A stretch of 64,000 nt of DNA from Spirosoma sp. (lineage in GTDB: Bacteria; Bacteroidota; Bacteroidia; Cytophagales; Spirosomataceae): NCBI RefSeq assembly GCF_026391055.1, contig NZ_JAPLET010000003.1, positions 1 to 64,000 of the forward strand, read 5' to 3'. Every line of letters starts with the position of its first letter. Position 1 is the first letter of the stretch. This document shows, in pieces, positions 17,205 through 25,400 of the stretch. The notes beneath the pieces were generated by a model. The model ran no database searches. It had not been told where the DNA came from and saw only the letters and a program-made list of their open reading frames with translations. The position numbers and the translations under genes were made by a program.

Positions 17205-17285
17205 ACCCTTGAAGTCTTAAAATACCCTCCTCCTTTAGACAAAGGACGATCATGATTGGGCTCCTGCCTGAAACGGCAAAGTAGT
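17205..17285 (+). repeat. Interspersed GTCTC/GAGAC repeat, diverged copy
   Basis: The segments AAGTCTTAAAATACCCTCC and TTTAGACAAAGGACGATCATG, with CCTGAAACGGC further on, match the order of stem, ATCATG and GAAAC tail in better copies. It is decayed. Confidence 0.5.
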
Positions 17286-17433
17286 CATGCATCTGCTCAT
17301 TGATGCGGGGGTTAATTGGTCAGTTATTTCAATATCTGTTAATGACTATGCGTAGCATACGACCCCTTTAAAAAGGACAACCCCCGGCTACCTCAATCAA
17401 TGACCAGGCGCTGTACTTTGCCATTCACTTCAC

Positions 17434-17867
17434 TTAGCTTTTACAGCTCTGAACACTGACACACTTACCGTCTAACCACGCCTGGCGCAAGTGAAGCACC
17501 ACTTGGTTCAACCCTTCCACCGTAGCGGGTTTGGTAATAAAGCCGTCCGCTTTCAAAGCTATCGCCTCTTGGCGGTCAATAGCTTGATCGGAGGTTGTTA
17601 AGATAACAACGGGCACAGCGTCATACCTTGCCTGTTGCCGCATCAAACGAAGGGCCTCAAAACCACCCATAAACGGCATGTTAAGATCGAGCAAGATCAA
17701 GGTGGGTAAAGCAACACTCGTTTCTAGCGCTAGCAGGAGCTCTTCGCCATTAAAAAGGGCTTTCAGCCGACACTCCGGGCTTTTTGGTTGAAGCTGGCTT
17801 CAACCAAAAAGCGGTCGTCTTCATCGTCATCAACTAAGAAGACGCATTCGGTAGTTAAGGATTTCAT
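17434..17867 (-). pseudogene. Frameshifted receiver-domain response regulator
   Basis: From ATG 17867 the frame reads MKSLTTECVFLVDDDEDDRF, then LVEASFNQKARSVG and a stop; this holds the acidic pocket (DDDEDD). The next frame continues with SPECRLKALFNGEELLLAL and LPTLILLDLNMPFMGGFEAL (phospho-acceptor Asp in LLDLNMP), then VVILTTSDQAIDRQEA (switch Thr) and FITKP (Lys), ending at 17434. Together they make a full CheY-like receiver of about 140 residues with no output domain, as in Rcp1-type partners of PAS kinases. A one-base shift separates the halves, right after a 16-bp perfect inverted repeat (17779-17794 and 17797-17812). A sequencing error is the alternative. Confidence 0.75.
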
Positions 17868-18263
17868 GATACAAGTCGGTCGGTTAACTTATTTTAAGAC
17901 GACAGATGGCTAACGAAGTCATAGTAAAATAGTACAATAATGTTCACGTAGTTTCATAAGACTACGTTGTACTTTAGTAAGCTACGTTGTATAACTACCA
18001 TCCTGTAAAGCAGTCTGAGAATTTAGTAAGAAAGGCAAAAAGCACATCGTATGTCCAACTGTCTTAGAAGAAAGGGGTAAAATAGATTCCATGTCCTCGC
18101 ACTGAGCCTTCGGCTTCTATGCACTTTTAAGTGGTGCAGCATAAAGATATGAGCGTTTTTACGAGACACTTACTTTTTACGATCTATCTAATACAATTAG
18201 TTGCATACGTCCAGTGAACGTCCGGGCGGGGGTTGCTAAACTGTTGTAGGAAGCAGCCGGCCA
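17868..18263. other. Intergenic, no gene; direct repeat of TACGTTGTA
   Basis: No coding frame is supported. TACGTTGTA occurs twice about 22 bp apart near 17963 and 17985, and a reverse-strand copy of the interspersed repeat lies at 18141-18200. The sequence upstream of the broken response regulator is A+T-rich and may hold its promoter. Confidence 0.35.
18141..18200 (-). repeat. Interspersed GTCTC/GAGAC repeat, only minus-strand copy
   Basis: Read on the minus strand, the order is TTAGATAGATCGTAAAAAG, then GTGTCTCGTAAAAACGCTC, the lead and first stem arm of the family. The second arm is lost. All other copies seen are on the plus strand. Confidence 0.5.
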
Positions 18264-18503
18264 TTAGAACGATTCAAATGCCTGGCAAATCATCACCACT
18301 TTATCTCTATGCTCCTCTCGACAGGGCTCCTCAATATGCCAGTAAAACTGATGGTCCCGCGTATCGTACACGCCTAACACGTCCCTCCTCGGCTTTGTCG
18401 ATAGATTATAAATTCGGTCATGGACCTCGTACTCATCCTCAATCGGAAGGGTCCTATATTGGCTATCTTGACGGTAGACGATATGGTAATGGGTTTGTGT
18501 CAT
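18264..18503 (-). CDS. Small hypothetical protein
   Basis: The product has 79 residues (MTQTHYHIVYRQDSQYRTLP...VHDRIYNL...VLGVYDTRDHQFYWHIEEP). It has the composition of a real small soluble protein, rich in Tyr, His and charged residues, without a signal or membrane segment. A plus-strand frame overlaps it (18233-18523) but has a less protein-like composition. No family was recognised. Confidence 0.4.
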   Translation of the reverse strand: MTQTHYHIVYRQDSQYRTLPIEDEYEVHDRIYNLSTKPRRDVLGVYDTRDHQFYWHIEEPCREEHRDKVVMICQAFESF

Positions 18504-18750
18504 CGGATCCTTCTGGGTTATGAGTTCATCTGCAGGACGCCTGAACGCTGAGCGACATACTGCAGAGGGTGATTAGGAAAAACGGCCAGCCCAAATTTTT
18601 TGTAAAGGAAGTAAGAAAGATTAGCAGTAGGTTGGTAGTAGGTAAATAGATTAAAGCCGTACGAAGTACTGTCAGTACGGTCAGGTTAATGACAAACCGA
18701 CCAGCTTCTACCCCATTGGATGACGAGCCTCTAACGGCTGTTCACCACAA

Positions 18751-18966
18751 TTATTTAGTGCGTTTAAGCCGATAGAATTTACGGCGGCATCGCTGACATT
18801 TGTACGCGCGAAGAGGCAGAAAAAACAGCACCGAACGAACCACCGCTCCTCTTGACACCCGCTCGATGGAGATTTGTTCTTTACAGCGTGGACAGTGTAT
18901 AATTTCCAGCTGACTATCAGCCGTGAGCCAAGAGGAGGTTGGAGATAAAGAGACGTTATGACCCAT
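18751..18966 (-). CDS. Small zinc-ribbon protein
   Basis: The product has 71 residues. Two CxxC knuckles are present: IIHCPRCKEQISIE and YKCQRCRRKFYRL, 32 residues apart, enough for one zinc ribbon. Between them AVVRSVLFFLPLRAY is hydrophobic. The basic C-terminus (RRKFYRLKRTK) suggests binding to nucleic acid or membrane. Proteins of this kind are common as small plasmid or chromosomal hypotheticals in Cytophagales. The function is unknown. Confidence 0.6.
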   Translation of the reverse strand: MGHNVSLSPTSSWLTADSQLEIIHCPRCKEQISIERVSRGAVVRSVLFFLPLRAYKCQRCRRKFYRLKRTK

Positions 18967-19276
18967 TTTTACCGTTTTTAAGTACGCTTAAGGTTCGTAA
19001 AATTATTTAAAAACACCAGTTGCTATCTATAATGTTAACAGTTTTTGGTAAAAAATAAATTAGGTGGTAGTTATATGCTCTATTTGAGAGATGACTGTTC
19101 AATTCTTCATAGCTGCTGTGCTCAGCATAATACCTTCTTTTCAGCAGTAACAAATTACGGTTTAACTATTTTTCGTTGGGTGAAAAACCGCATATAGATG
19201 CCTCAGATTGTGTTTTGTTTGCCTATCTTAACGTAATTATTTATCTGTGAGGTACCAATTAATTTATGAAATTATA
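18967..19276. other. Intergenic, no gene seen
   Basis: This A+T-rich gap lies between the zinc-ribbon gene and the ArdC terminator. It presumably contains the promoter of the minus-strand zinc-ribbon gene. I see no repeats or conserved structures. Confidence 0.3.
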
Positions 19277-19298
19277 TGGCCGGGCTTTCGCCCGGCCA
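19277..19298 (-). terminator. Intrinsic terminator of the ArdC gene
   Basis: A 9-bp perfect stem TGGCCGGGC / GCCCGGCCA with a TTTC loop starts 9 bp after the ArdC stop and is followed on the minus strand by a T-rich tract. The methylase-helicase gene ends in a similar CCGGG hairpin at 22383-22399. Confidence 0.65.
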
Positions 19299-19306
19299 CA
19301 TTCGTG

Positions 19307-20281
19307 TTAGGCCGATACAACCTCCTGCTCAACTTCTTCAGTTACATTATTTATCACATAATTGACAGCTTTTTGAGCTTGCCCCGATGCCCGGAAAATA
19401 AGCGTTTTGTCACCTTTTAAAGCTGACAACCAATTTTGCAGGTACGCAGCTGCATTAGTCAAAAGCCGGTGGTCCGTCAGGTCAAGGCCGCAACTGCTGG
19501 CTAAATAACAGGCTCCAATTTCAGCCGTCAATTCCTCTTTCGCGTAACGCTCCCCTCCGAAACCATCCGAATGAACTAACTCCTCCCGGTTCAGGCGATC
19601 GCGGTGGCCAGTTGAGTGAATCAGTTCATGAAATAATACGCAGTAATAGGCCTCAAGGCAATCGAAAGCTGTAGGACGGGGCATATTGACGACATCTAAA
19701 AACGGGCTGTAATAGGCACGGGATGGATCGACATGCACGATTTCGGGTGCATTTGAATAACCTGCATATAAGGCATCACAGGCATTGTAGCTATACACTT
19801 CGTCAAGGGCATCGGGTATTTTCAACTCTGGCAAATCAATTGTTACCCCTTCTACGTCGGCCACGTTAAAAACGAAATAATGCTTAAGGAGCGGGACGCC
19901 CACCTTTTTGGTTTTGGTCTCGCCTTTGTTATTCGTTACCTCCTTTTCTTTCTCCAGAACGCTCCAGAAAACAACCAGATTACCCGGCGCACCTTTACGG
20001 ATTGTACCACCCAATTCAGCAGCTTGCTTAAACGTCAGAAAGTACGGGCGTTCATACGTTGCGCACCCTAGCAGTACGCTGTTTATCCCTGTATATGGAC
20101 GTTTGCTGATGTAATTTTGAGCAACTTCGACCCGGCCATCTTGCAGGATGCCCCACCGTTTACGCCAGGGGATAAAGCCTTTTTCAAGTTCAGAAACGAT
20201 GAGGTCAGTAACACGGGCGTATAGGTCGGACGCGACCCCGGTCTTATTGCCTCGCTGTGCGGAAGCCTTTGCATTTTGCAT
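19307..20281 (-). CDS. ardC: ArdC-type antirestriction / ssDNA-binding metallopeptidase-like protein
   Basis: The product has 324 residues. The N-terminal half (YARVTDLIVSELEKGFIPWRKRW, YTGINSVLLGCATYERPYFLT, LGGTIRKGAPGNLVVFWSVL) is the ArdC N-terminal ssDNA-binding domain. The C-terminal half is an MPTase-type zincin with HELIHSTGH (near residue 217) and a following Glu-rich helix (AKEELTAEIGACYL). In plasmids such proteins protect incoming DNA during transfer and relieve host type I restriction. I chose the Met at 20281 (MQNAKAS), because the conserved leader shared with two other genes lies between it and the upstream Met at 20317. It ends in a terminator. Confidence 0.9.
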   Translation of the reverse strand: MQNAKASAQRGNKTGVASDLYARVTDLIVSELEKGFIPWRKRWGILQDGRVEVAQNYISKRPYTGINSVLLGCATYERPYFLTFKQAAELGGTIRKGAPGNLVVFWSVLEKEKEVTNNKGETKTKKVGVPLLKHYFVFNVADVEGVTIDLPELKIPDALDEVYSYNACDALYAGYSNAPEIVHVDPSRAYYSPFLDVVNMPRPTAFDCLEAYYCVLFHELIHSTGHRDRLNREELVHSDGFGGERYAKEELTAEIGACYLASSCGLDLTDHRLLTNAAAYLQNWLSALKGDKTLIFRASGQAQKAVNYVINNVTEEVEQEVVSA

Positions 20282-20287
20282 TATAGT

Positions 20288-20412
20288 CGCCCGATGTAAC
20301 ACGTCGGTGCAGCGCAATTAGAACACTATAAAGATACGGCACTTTTGGCCTCCCTACAACATATATAACTGACATACAGAAGTTTATGCGAAAGCCTTCG
20401 CCCCCTTTCGTC
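20288..20412 (-). promoter_or_regulatory. Shared promoter and leader, copy before ardC
   Basis: On the minus strand a -7-like box TATCTTTATAGTGTTC is followed by TTGCGCTGCACCGACGTG, then TTACATCGGGC and the ATG 7 bp later. The blocks CCGACGT and ACATCGG form an imperfect palindrome. Further upstream lie TTGTAGGGAGG (a possible -33 region) and ACGAAAGGGGGCGAAGGCTT. The same blocks recur before 22069 and 27474, so these three units are probably co-regulated. Confidence 0.7.
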
Positions 20413-20481
20413 TTTAAGCTTTGTATCTCCAGTGGCAAAAGGTGTATGTGCTTTAGTGTTAGCGTGCATCGTGAACGGAGG

Positions 20482-20555
20482 GCCACTCTTCAGTGGCTAT
20501 CCGGGATGTAGAATTAGGTCATACGGCTCCGCAGCTCGCAAGGAGTGGTATGACC
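20482..20555 (-). other. Two-hairpin element upstream of the ardC promoter
   Basis: A hairpin GCCACT-cttc-AGTGGC (20482-20497) is followed by a long-range stem GGTCATAC (20517-20524) / GTATGACC (20548-20555). A similar pair lies at 22268-22357, with preserved pairing but changed bases in the second stem. The function is unknown; a structured RNA or a transfer-related site is possible. Confidence 0.4.
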
Positions 20556-20586
20556 CGTGAAACGCGTGTGCTGCCCGCAGAAAGTT

Positions 20587-20626
20587 AAAACGCCTGAGTC
20601 AGATGCTATCTGGCTCAGGCGTTTTT
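20587..20626. terminator. Bidirectional intrinsic terminator
   Basis: The stem AACGCCTGAG...CTCAGGCGTT, extended by CAGA/TCTG, has a loop TGCTA, an A-run on one side and a T-run on the other. It lies a few bases after the stop of the minus-strand gene at 20633. Confidence 0.8.
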
Positions 20627-20632
20627 CGCTAC

Positions 20633-21046
20633 CTATATCTTTTCGAGATACTCGACGCTAACTTCTGCTTCGCGTTGTTCTTGGTCGATATTGACTATAA
20701 CATTGAAACGACTATAGCCGGTCACGATGCCGGTGGAACCAGTACTAGTTAACCGCACTCGGTCACCAATGGCTGGTTTTGGGGGTAGTGGTTTATAGAA
20801 CCGCTTAAAATGTTTGCAGTAAGTTAAACCAAGTTGCCCGGCACGGTTGAACAAATAGCGCCACGCCTGCCAGTACTCTTCACCAGCAAATTTCCACTCA
20901 TACCCCTTGACCAGGTCTTTACCTGCCACGGTCAGTTGGTTGTCTTTGTTCATACCTGCAACCCGAATCCTGAATTCTTCCAGCGTTCTGGCGAGTGGGG
21001 TAGGAGCGGAGTAGGCTGCCCCCTGGGAGTTTTGTGTGTTGACCAT
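20633..21046 (-). CDS. Plasmid hypothetical protein with KOW/SH3-like C-terminus
   Basis: The product has 137 residues. The N-terminal 85 residues are helical (LARTLEEFRIRVAGMNKDNQ, EEYWQAWRYLFNRAGQLGL). The C-terminal 45 residues (PAIGDRVRLTSTGSTGIVTG, YSRFNVIVNIDQEQREAEVS) look like a small KOW/SH3-type beta barrel as found in RNA- or protein-binding proteins. It is the last gene of a minus-strand run downstream of the shared leader at 22076 and may be co-transcribed with the three small genes at 21106-22069. The function is unknown. Confidence 0.6.
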   Translation of the reverse strand: MVNTQNSQGAAYSAPTPLARTLEEFRIRVAGMNKDNQLTVAGKDLVKGYEWKFAGEEYWQAWRYLFNRAGQLGLTYCKHFKRFYKPLPPKPAIGDRVRLTSTGSTGIVTGYSRFNVIVNIDQEQREAEVSVEYLEKI

Positions 21047-21105
21047 TATTTTGGTTGCCTAACTCCAAAAGGGAAGACCGGTCCGTAGATAGGCGTTAAA
21101 TGGTT

Positions 21106-21402
21106 TTAGTGATCATTCATGGTAACTGTATCAAAATAGCCCTGAATCATGGGGACCAGGTATAGATCGATTGTTTCACTGTCTATACCCGTATACTGAC
21201 TAACCTGCTCAATCCATGCTTGTCCGATCTGCGCATCAACCCGATAAGCGGCCAAACGAATCAGCTTTTCATTCCCTGCTACAAGGCATATCAGGTCAGC
21301 CGGGGTAATGGCGAAAACTGGGGCTATTCGGGCCATGTGAAAGGCCACGTAAGTAGGGTCTGCAGTTAGTCGATTCCATAAATTTGCTTGTGCTGCTTCC
21401 AT
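21106..21402 (-). CDS. Small plasmid hypothetical protein
   Basis: The product has 98 residues, all helical (AFHMARIAPVFAITPADLIC, LIRLAAYRVDAQIGQAWIEQ), with no signal and no known motif. It is separated by 11 bp from the upstream gene (21414-21794) and by 59 bp from the downstream one, which supports an operon. I do not recognise a family. Confidence 0.55.
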   Translation of the reverse strand: MEAAQANLWNRLTADPTYVAFHMARIAPVFAITPADLICLVAGNEKLIRLAAYRVDAQIGQAWIEQVSQYTGIDSETIDLYLVPMIQGYFDTVTMNDH

Positions 21403-21413
21403 GGGCTTGAGAG

Positions 21414-21794
21414 TTACATTTTAGGTGTGAAGTTCTCATCAACATCATTCACCAAATCGGTGGGGGTGTACGATAGTACTAAACCCGTTATTCGCTCAAT
21501 CGTAGAAATCAGTTCCTGCGCCTGTATATGCTCAATGACTATTTCGGTAAACTGCTGATGGTTGATAATGAAAAAGCTAACCTGATAGCCTACTCCGTTC
21601 TGCTGACCTTCCACCCGAATCGATGTAAATAGGGTGCCTTTCAATTTCCATTGCAACGCATTCTTCCGGTTATCTGGCTTCAACGTTGTTGCCTTCATTC
21701 GAGCGAAAGCAACCTGACCAATTTGATTATAAATTGCCTGGACACATGGTTTCATTGCCTGTCTCGGTTGGCAAATAGAATAGTTGCCGTTCAT
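21414..21794 (-). CDS. Small plasmid hypothetical protein
   Basis: The product has 126 residues with an alpha/beta mix (LKGTLFTSIRVEGQQNGVGY, QVSFFIINHQQFTEIVIEHI, ISTIERITGLVLSYTP). Its start codon overlaps the stop of the preceding gene by 4 bp (ATGA at 21794-21791), so translation is coupled. It is the second gene of a small operon led by 21791-22069. No known motif was seen. Confidence 0.6.
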   Translation of the reverse strand: MNGNYSICQPRQAMKPCVQAIYNQIGQVAFARMKATTLKPDNRKNALQWKLKGTLFTSIRVEGQQNGVGYQVSFFIINHQQFTEIVIEHIQAQELISTIERITGLVLSYTPTDLVNDVDENFTPKM

Positions 21795-22069
21795 AGCTGA
21801 GAGTATTGGCCGCCAACTCGACGGGTTTGTTGATAAAGGAAAAACAAGGTGGCTTCGATGGCTTTACCGAATAGCCAATCCGCTTCGTCTGGGTCACATT
21901 GGTGAGCCGGGTTTTCTATGTCGGCGGCTTCTAGTCCCCGCCACATATCAGCATCAGCAAAAGGGTCAGAGAACACAAATCCCTGCTCCCGCGCCTGGGC
22001 AATCAGGTCGCGATTCAGGCGGTTGTCAATACCCCGCCTTATCGGGCATGTCGCTACTGAATACATCAT
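21791..22069 (-). CDS. Small plasmid hypothetical protein, first gene of an operon
   Basis: The product has 92 residues (MMYSVATCPIRRGIDNRLNR...DMWRGLEAADIENPAHQCDP...LFGKAIEATLFFLYQQ). It follows the shared promoter and leader by 6 bp, which confirms the start and shows that it belongs with ardC and the methylase-helicase in one regulatory group. It overlaps the next gene by 4 bp. The function is unknown; a plasmid-transfer or anti-restriction accessory is a guess from context. Confidence 0.6.
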   Translation of the reverse strand: MMYSVATCPIRRGIDNRLNRDLIAQAREQGFVFSDPFADADMWRGLEAADIENPAHQCDPDEADWLFGKAIEATLFFLYQQTRRVGGQYSQL

Positions 22070-22075
22070 GGATTA

Positions 22076-22200
22076 GCCCGATGTAACACGTCGGTGCCGC
22101 GCAATGGGAACACTATAAAGATACGAAAACAGCGCCACCCCTACAAGCTATTTAACTGAATTATAGTATTTTACACTAAAACCCTGATCCCTTTCGTCAA
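22076..22200 (-). promoter_or_regulatory. Shared promoter and leader, copy before the small-gene operon
   Basis: The minus strand has TTGTAGGGGTGG, then a 16-17 bp gap, TATCTTTATAGTGTTCCC, TTGCGCGGCACCGACGTG and TTACATCGGGC, with the ATG 6 bp later. It is nearly identical to the ardC copy over about 50 bp. The upstream GAAAGGG block (near 22190) is partly conserved. Confidence 0.7.
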
Positions 22201-22267
22201 GTACTTTTGCAGTGTTTTTTGGTTGCTTTAGCCGTGTTTTTATCGTGGCAGGTGGAAGTGTGCGTGC

Positions 22268-22357
22268 CAGCAGGTTTTCGCCATAGGCGATGTCCTGCTA
22301 CTAATTAGTTCGCATGGTTCACTAACCGACAATAGAAGGGAGGGCAGTGGTACGAAC
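22268..22357 (-). other. Two-hairpin element, second copy
   Basis: AGCAGG...CCTGCT encloses TCGCC-ata-GGCGA (22268-22299). Then AATTAGTTCGCATGG and GTGGTACGAACCGTG give a second stem (GTTCG/CGAAC). The order and spacing resemble 20482-20555. It lies about 60 bp beyond the end of the methylase-helicase gene. Confidence 0.35.
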
Positions 22358-22382
22358 CGTGTAAGGCAAATTTTATTTGTAT

Positions 22383-22399
22383 GCCGGGTGTTCCCCGGC
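22383..22399 (-). terminator. Probable terminator of the methylase-helicase gene
   Basis: The hairpin GCCGGG-tgttc-CCCGGC lies 18 bp after the stop and is followed on the minus strand by a T-rich stretch (AAATAAAATTT). It is similar in sequence to the ardC terminator. Confidence 0.55.
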
Positions 22400-22416
22400 C
22401 TACTGTGTTTCTTTTC

Positions 22417-25400
22417 TTACTCTGCCAATACCGCTTCGACTTCTGGCTCTGATTCGGCCAACATGGCTTCTTGTAACTCGGCAATCTCCGTTTCCAACTG
22501 AGCTAATTTTTCGCTGTGGCGAAACGGTTCATTAACCTTTTGCAGAAAAGCTGCTTCGTCGGCGCGGGCTCGTTCAATTCGTTGCTGACATTGCGCGGGC
22601 AAGTGGGCAGCATGGGCCACCGACTGGCGTAAGGACTGAAACAAACCGGGACCACTCATTACTTCGCCCTGCAAACTGCTTCCCCATTGATAGGTAAATA
22701 CGTACTCGTTCCGAAATGAAACGGGGTCTTGCCGAATCTCGCCGGTCAATGTCAGAGGTAGCCTGTTTACCGTAACGATTGCCTGCGGTGTCAACCGACG
22801 TTTTAGCTGGCCGCGCATTTTGTCCAGCATCTGTTGCACTGGTCCACCAAACTTTTCGGTATGGGTTTCGCTCTCAATTATCACCTCATTTACTCTGTAC
22901 TCTTCTCCGTCAGTAATAAACCGAGTCTTTAGTATGGCGCTCTCTGCCTGGAGCGTTGGCAGTAGAGGCACCTGCACCGACAACGTACGCCGGGCGCGTT
23001 CTACCTGCATCTGAGCATCCAAAACGTCCCGTTGCCAGTTCTTACGAGCAGTCAGCAATCGAGACAAATCAAGTTGTTTAGCGGCATAGGCTAAGGCATA
23101 CTGACTGCCCGAAAGGGTTGCCATCATCTGATCGAACGACATAGCAGCAAAATCATCATCAGCCGAAATGTCATTCATACCCGGGCCGCGTTCGGCATCG
23201 TCGGTCAGATGCCCTTTTAGCACTTGGTTAATGAACTTTTGTTTGATCGCCAATCGTCCGTAGGCAGTCGCATCGAGTGTTTTATCAACGCCGTAGGTAA
23301 GAATTTCAATTGGCATATTCCAGGCGGCATGTGCGTTCCCCTGACGGATGATACGCCCATTGCGTTGCTCAAAATCGGTCGGGCGGTTCGGCGCGTCCAG
23401 GTGATGCAAGCCAACTAGCCGTTCTTGCACGTTAACCCCAACGCCCATTCGCTCGGACGTACCCAGCATTACCCGAACGTCGCCCATTCGGACTTTGGCA
23501 AAAACAGCTTCTCGTTTATCTGCTTCGGCAGGGCAAACGGCCACCTCACAGGCCGGAATACCTTCGGAAACGAGTTTCATTTTCAGGTCGTCGAAGAGAT
23601 TAAACCGAGCCCCAACACATAGTCGCTCGTCTTCATCAGCAAATAAGTTTGCCGGTGACTGGTATACGTCGGCAAAAACCAACTGAGTACCCTTATATGA
23701 ATCAGAGAGCTGATACAGCCTTAGAATCTCCGCTGCGGCTCGGTTTAGCTTTGAGCCTGGCTCGTCTTCGTTGCTGGCGTTCAACAAGCGAATGTCTAAC
23801 GTAGCTTTTCGGGCCTGCCCAAAGAGTACCAACGGCAAATGGCTGCTCTCCCGCTTCTCACTGCCTGTTAATCCATCAAACCACCGTAGCCGTTCACGAA
23901 TCGCGTCTAACTCAGCCTGTACGCTTTCGGTCTGTTGTAGTACTATTTTCGTAAATCCACCGTCTTTCAGCGTCGGCAAGGTTTGGTCCCTCTGAAACTC
24001 GACTACATCATCATTTAGCACCACATCAACATGAGCACGGTATAACTCTGACAACTGACGGACATTGACAAACCGGGCAAACCTTGAAACAGCTTTAAAC
24101 TGGCCGGTAGTCGTTAACTCGAATGAGGCAATTAGCTGTCCGAATGCTCCGGCGAATTGGTCAAACGTGGCAATCCGTGCTTCATCCAAGCGGTCAGGGG
24201 CGATAAAACGTAACATTGTCCATGCCTCGGCCATTGTGTTGCTGATTGGTGTTCCTGTAGCCAGTACAACCCGCCCTTGCCGGGCCTGCACCAAGCGGCA
24301 TTTAAACATCGCGCTCAATGCATCCTCCGATCCTGCCGGGTCAATGCCTTTGATGCCGCGCCGGGACGTAAAAAAGCCTAACCGCTTGTATTTGTGGCAT
24401 TCATCCAGAAACAGCGCGTCGATGCCCAATTCATCAAACGACAGGATGTTATCTTTTTTTCGGTCGGCTTGCCGCAGTCTCCGGGCTTCTAACCGCAACC
24501 GCAATTCATTCAGCCGCTTTACTAATGACTTCTTACTCTTGTTCGGGCCGCGTTCGGTCTGCCGGGACGCTGCGGCAACGGCGGCTTCTACCCGGTTTAT
24601 TTCCTCCTGCAAAAAAGCCTGTTCGCTGGCCGGATCGTCGGGAATCAGCTTGAGGAAACTTTGCGGAATAATAATCCCGTCGAAGTGGTTGGTCGCAATT
24701 CGTTGCAGGAACCGTTTGCGTCCCGATGCCTCCAAATCGCTCCGTTGTGGCACATACACAACCGCCGACGGGTATAACAGCCGCCAACTGCGGGCCACAT
24801 CGTCAACCGTTGAGTTCTGCACGACTAACAGAGGTTTGCGGGCAATACCTAGCCGTTTCAACTCCATCGCCCCGGTAATCATCGTGTAGGTTTTTCCGCT
24901 ACCTACGGCATGGGCCAACATCGTATCCTGAATCTTGATGCGCTCAACTGCCCGAAACTGGTGGTCACGTAATGAAATGGCGGGGTTAGCTTTTGGGTAC
25001 TGGCTGAACGATGGCCGGGCAAAACGCCGGGGAACATGCGTGTTATACAAGCGGTTAAACGTCTCTTCAATGACAGGTTCATAATGCTGTCGGGCAAAAT
25101 CAACGAACAGTTCATTCAAACGTTCCTGCGCGGCAATCGCCTGGCTCGTTGCTTCTACGTCGCGAACGGAACGTTCTTTACCATCCTGGGTAATGGTTTT
25201 GGTAATTACTACACTCCGGCTATTTAAGGCAGACTCAATCAATTGTAGGGCCGTTCGGTTTGACGTACCCAACGACTGGTTCAACGATGAATAAAAATAG
25301 GTTGGCGTTTCTATCTCGTACTGTCGGCTACGGTTGTTGTAAATAGCCGTTACTGCTGGCAGTTGTAAGGTCTCCTGAATAAATCGGGTTACTAATTCAT

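Noticed and set aside
18233-18523. Plus-strand ORF of 96 residues
   Set aside because: It overlaps a more protein-like minus-strand frame and has a Pro/Ser/Arg-rich composition typical of shadows.
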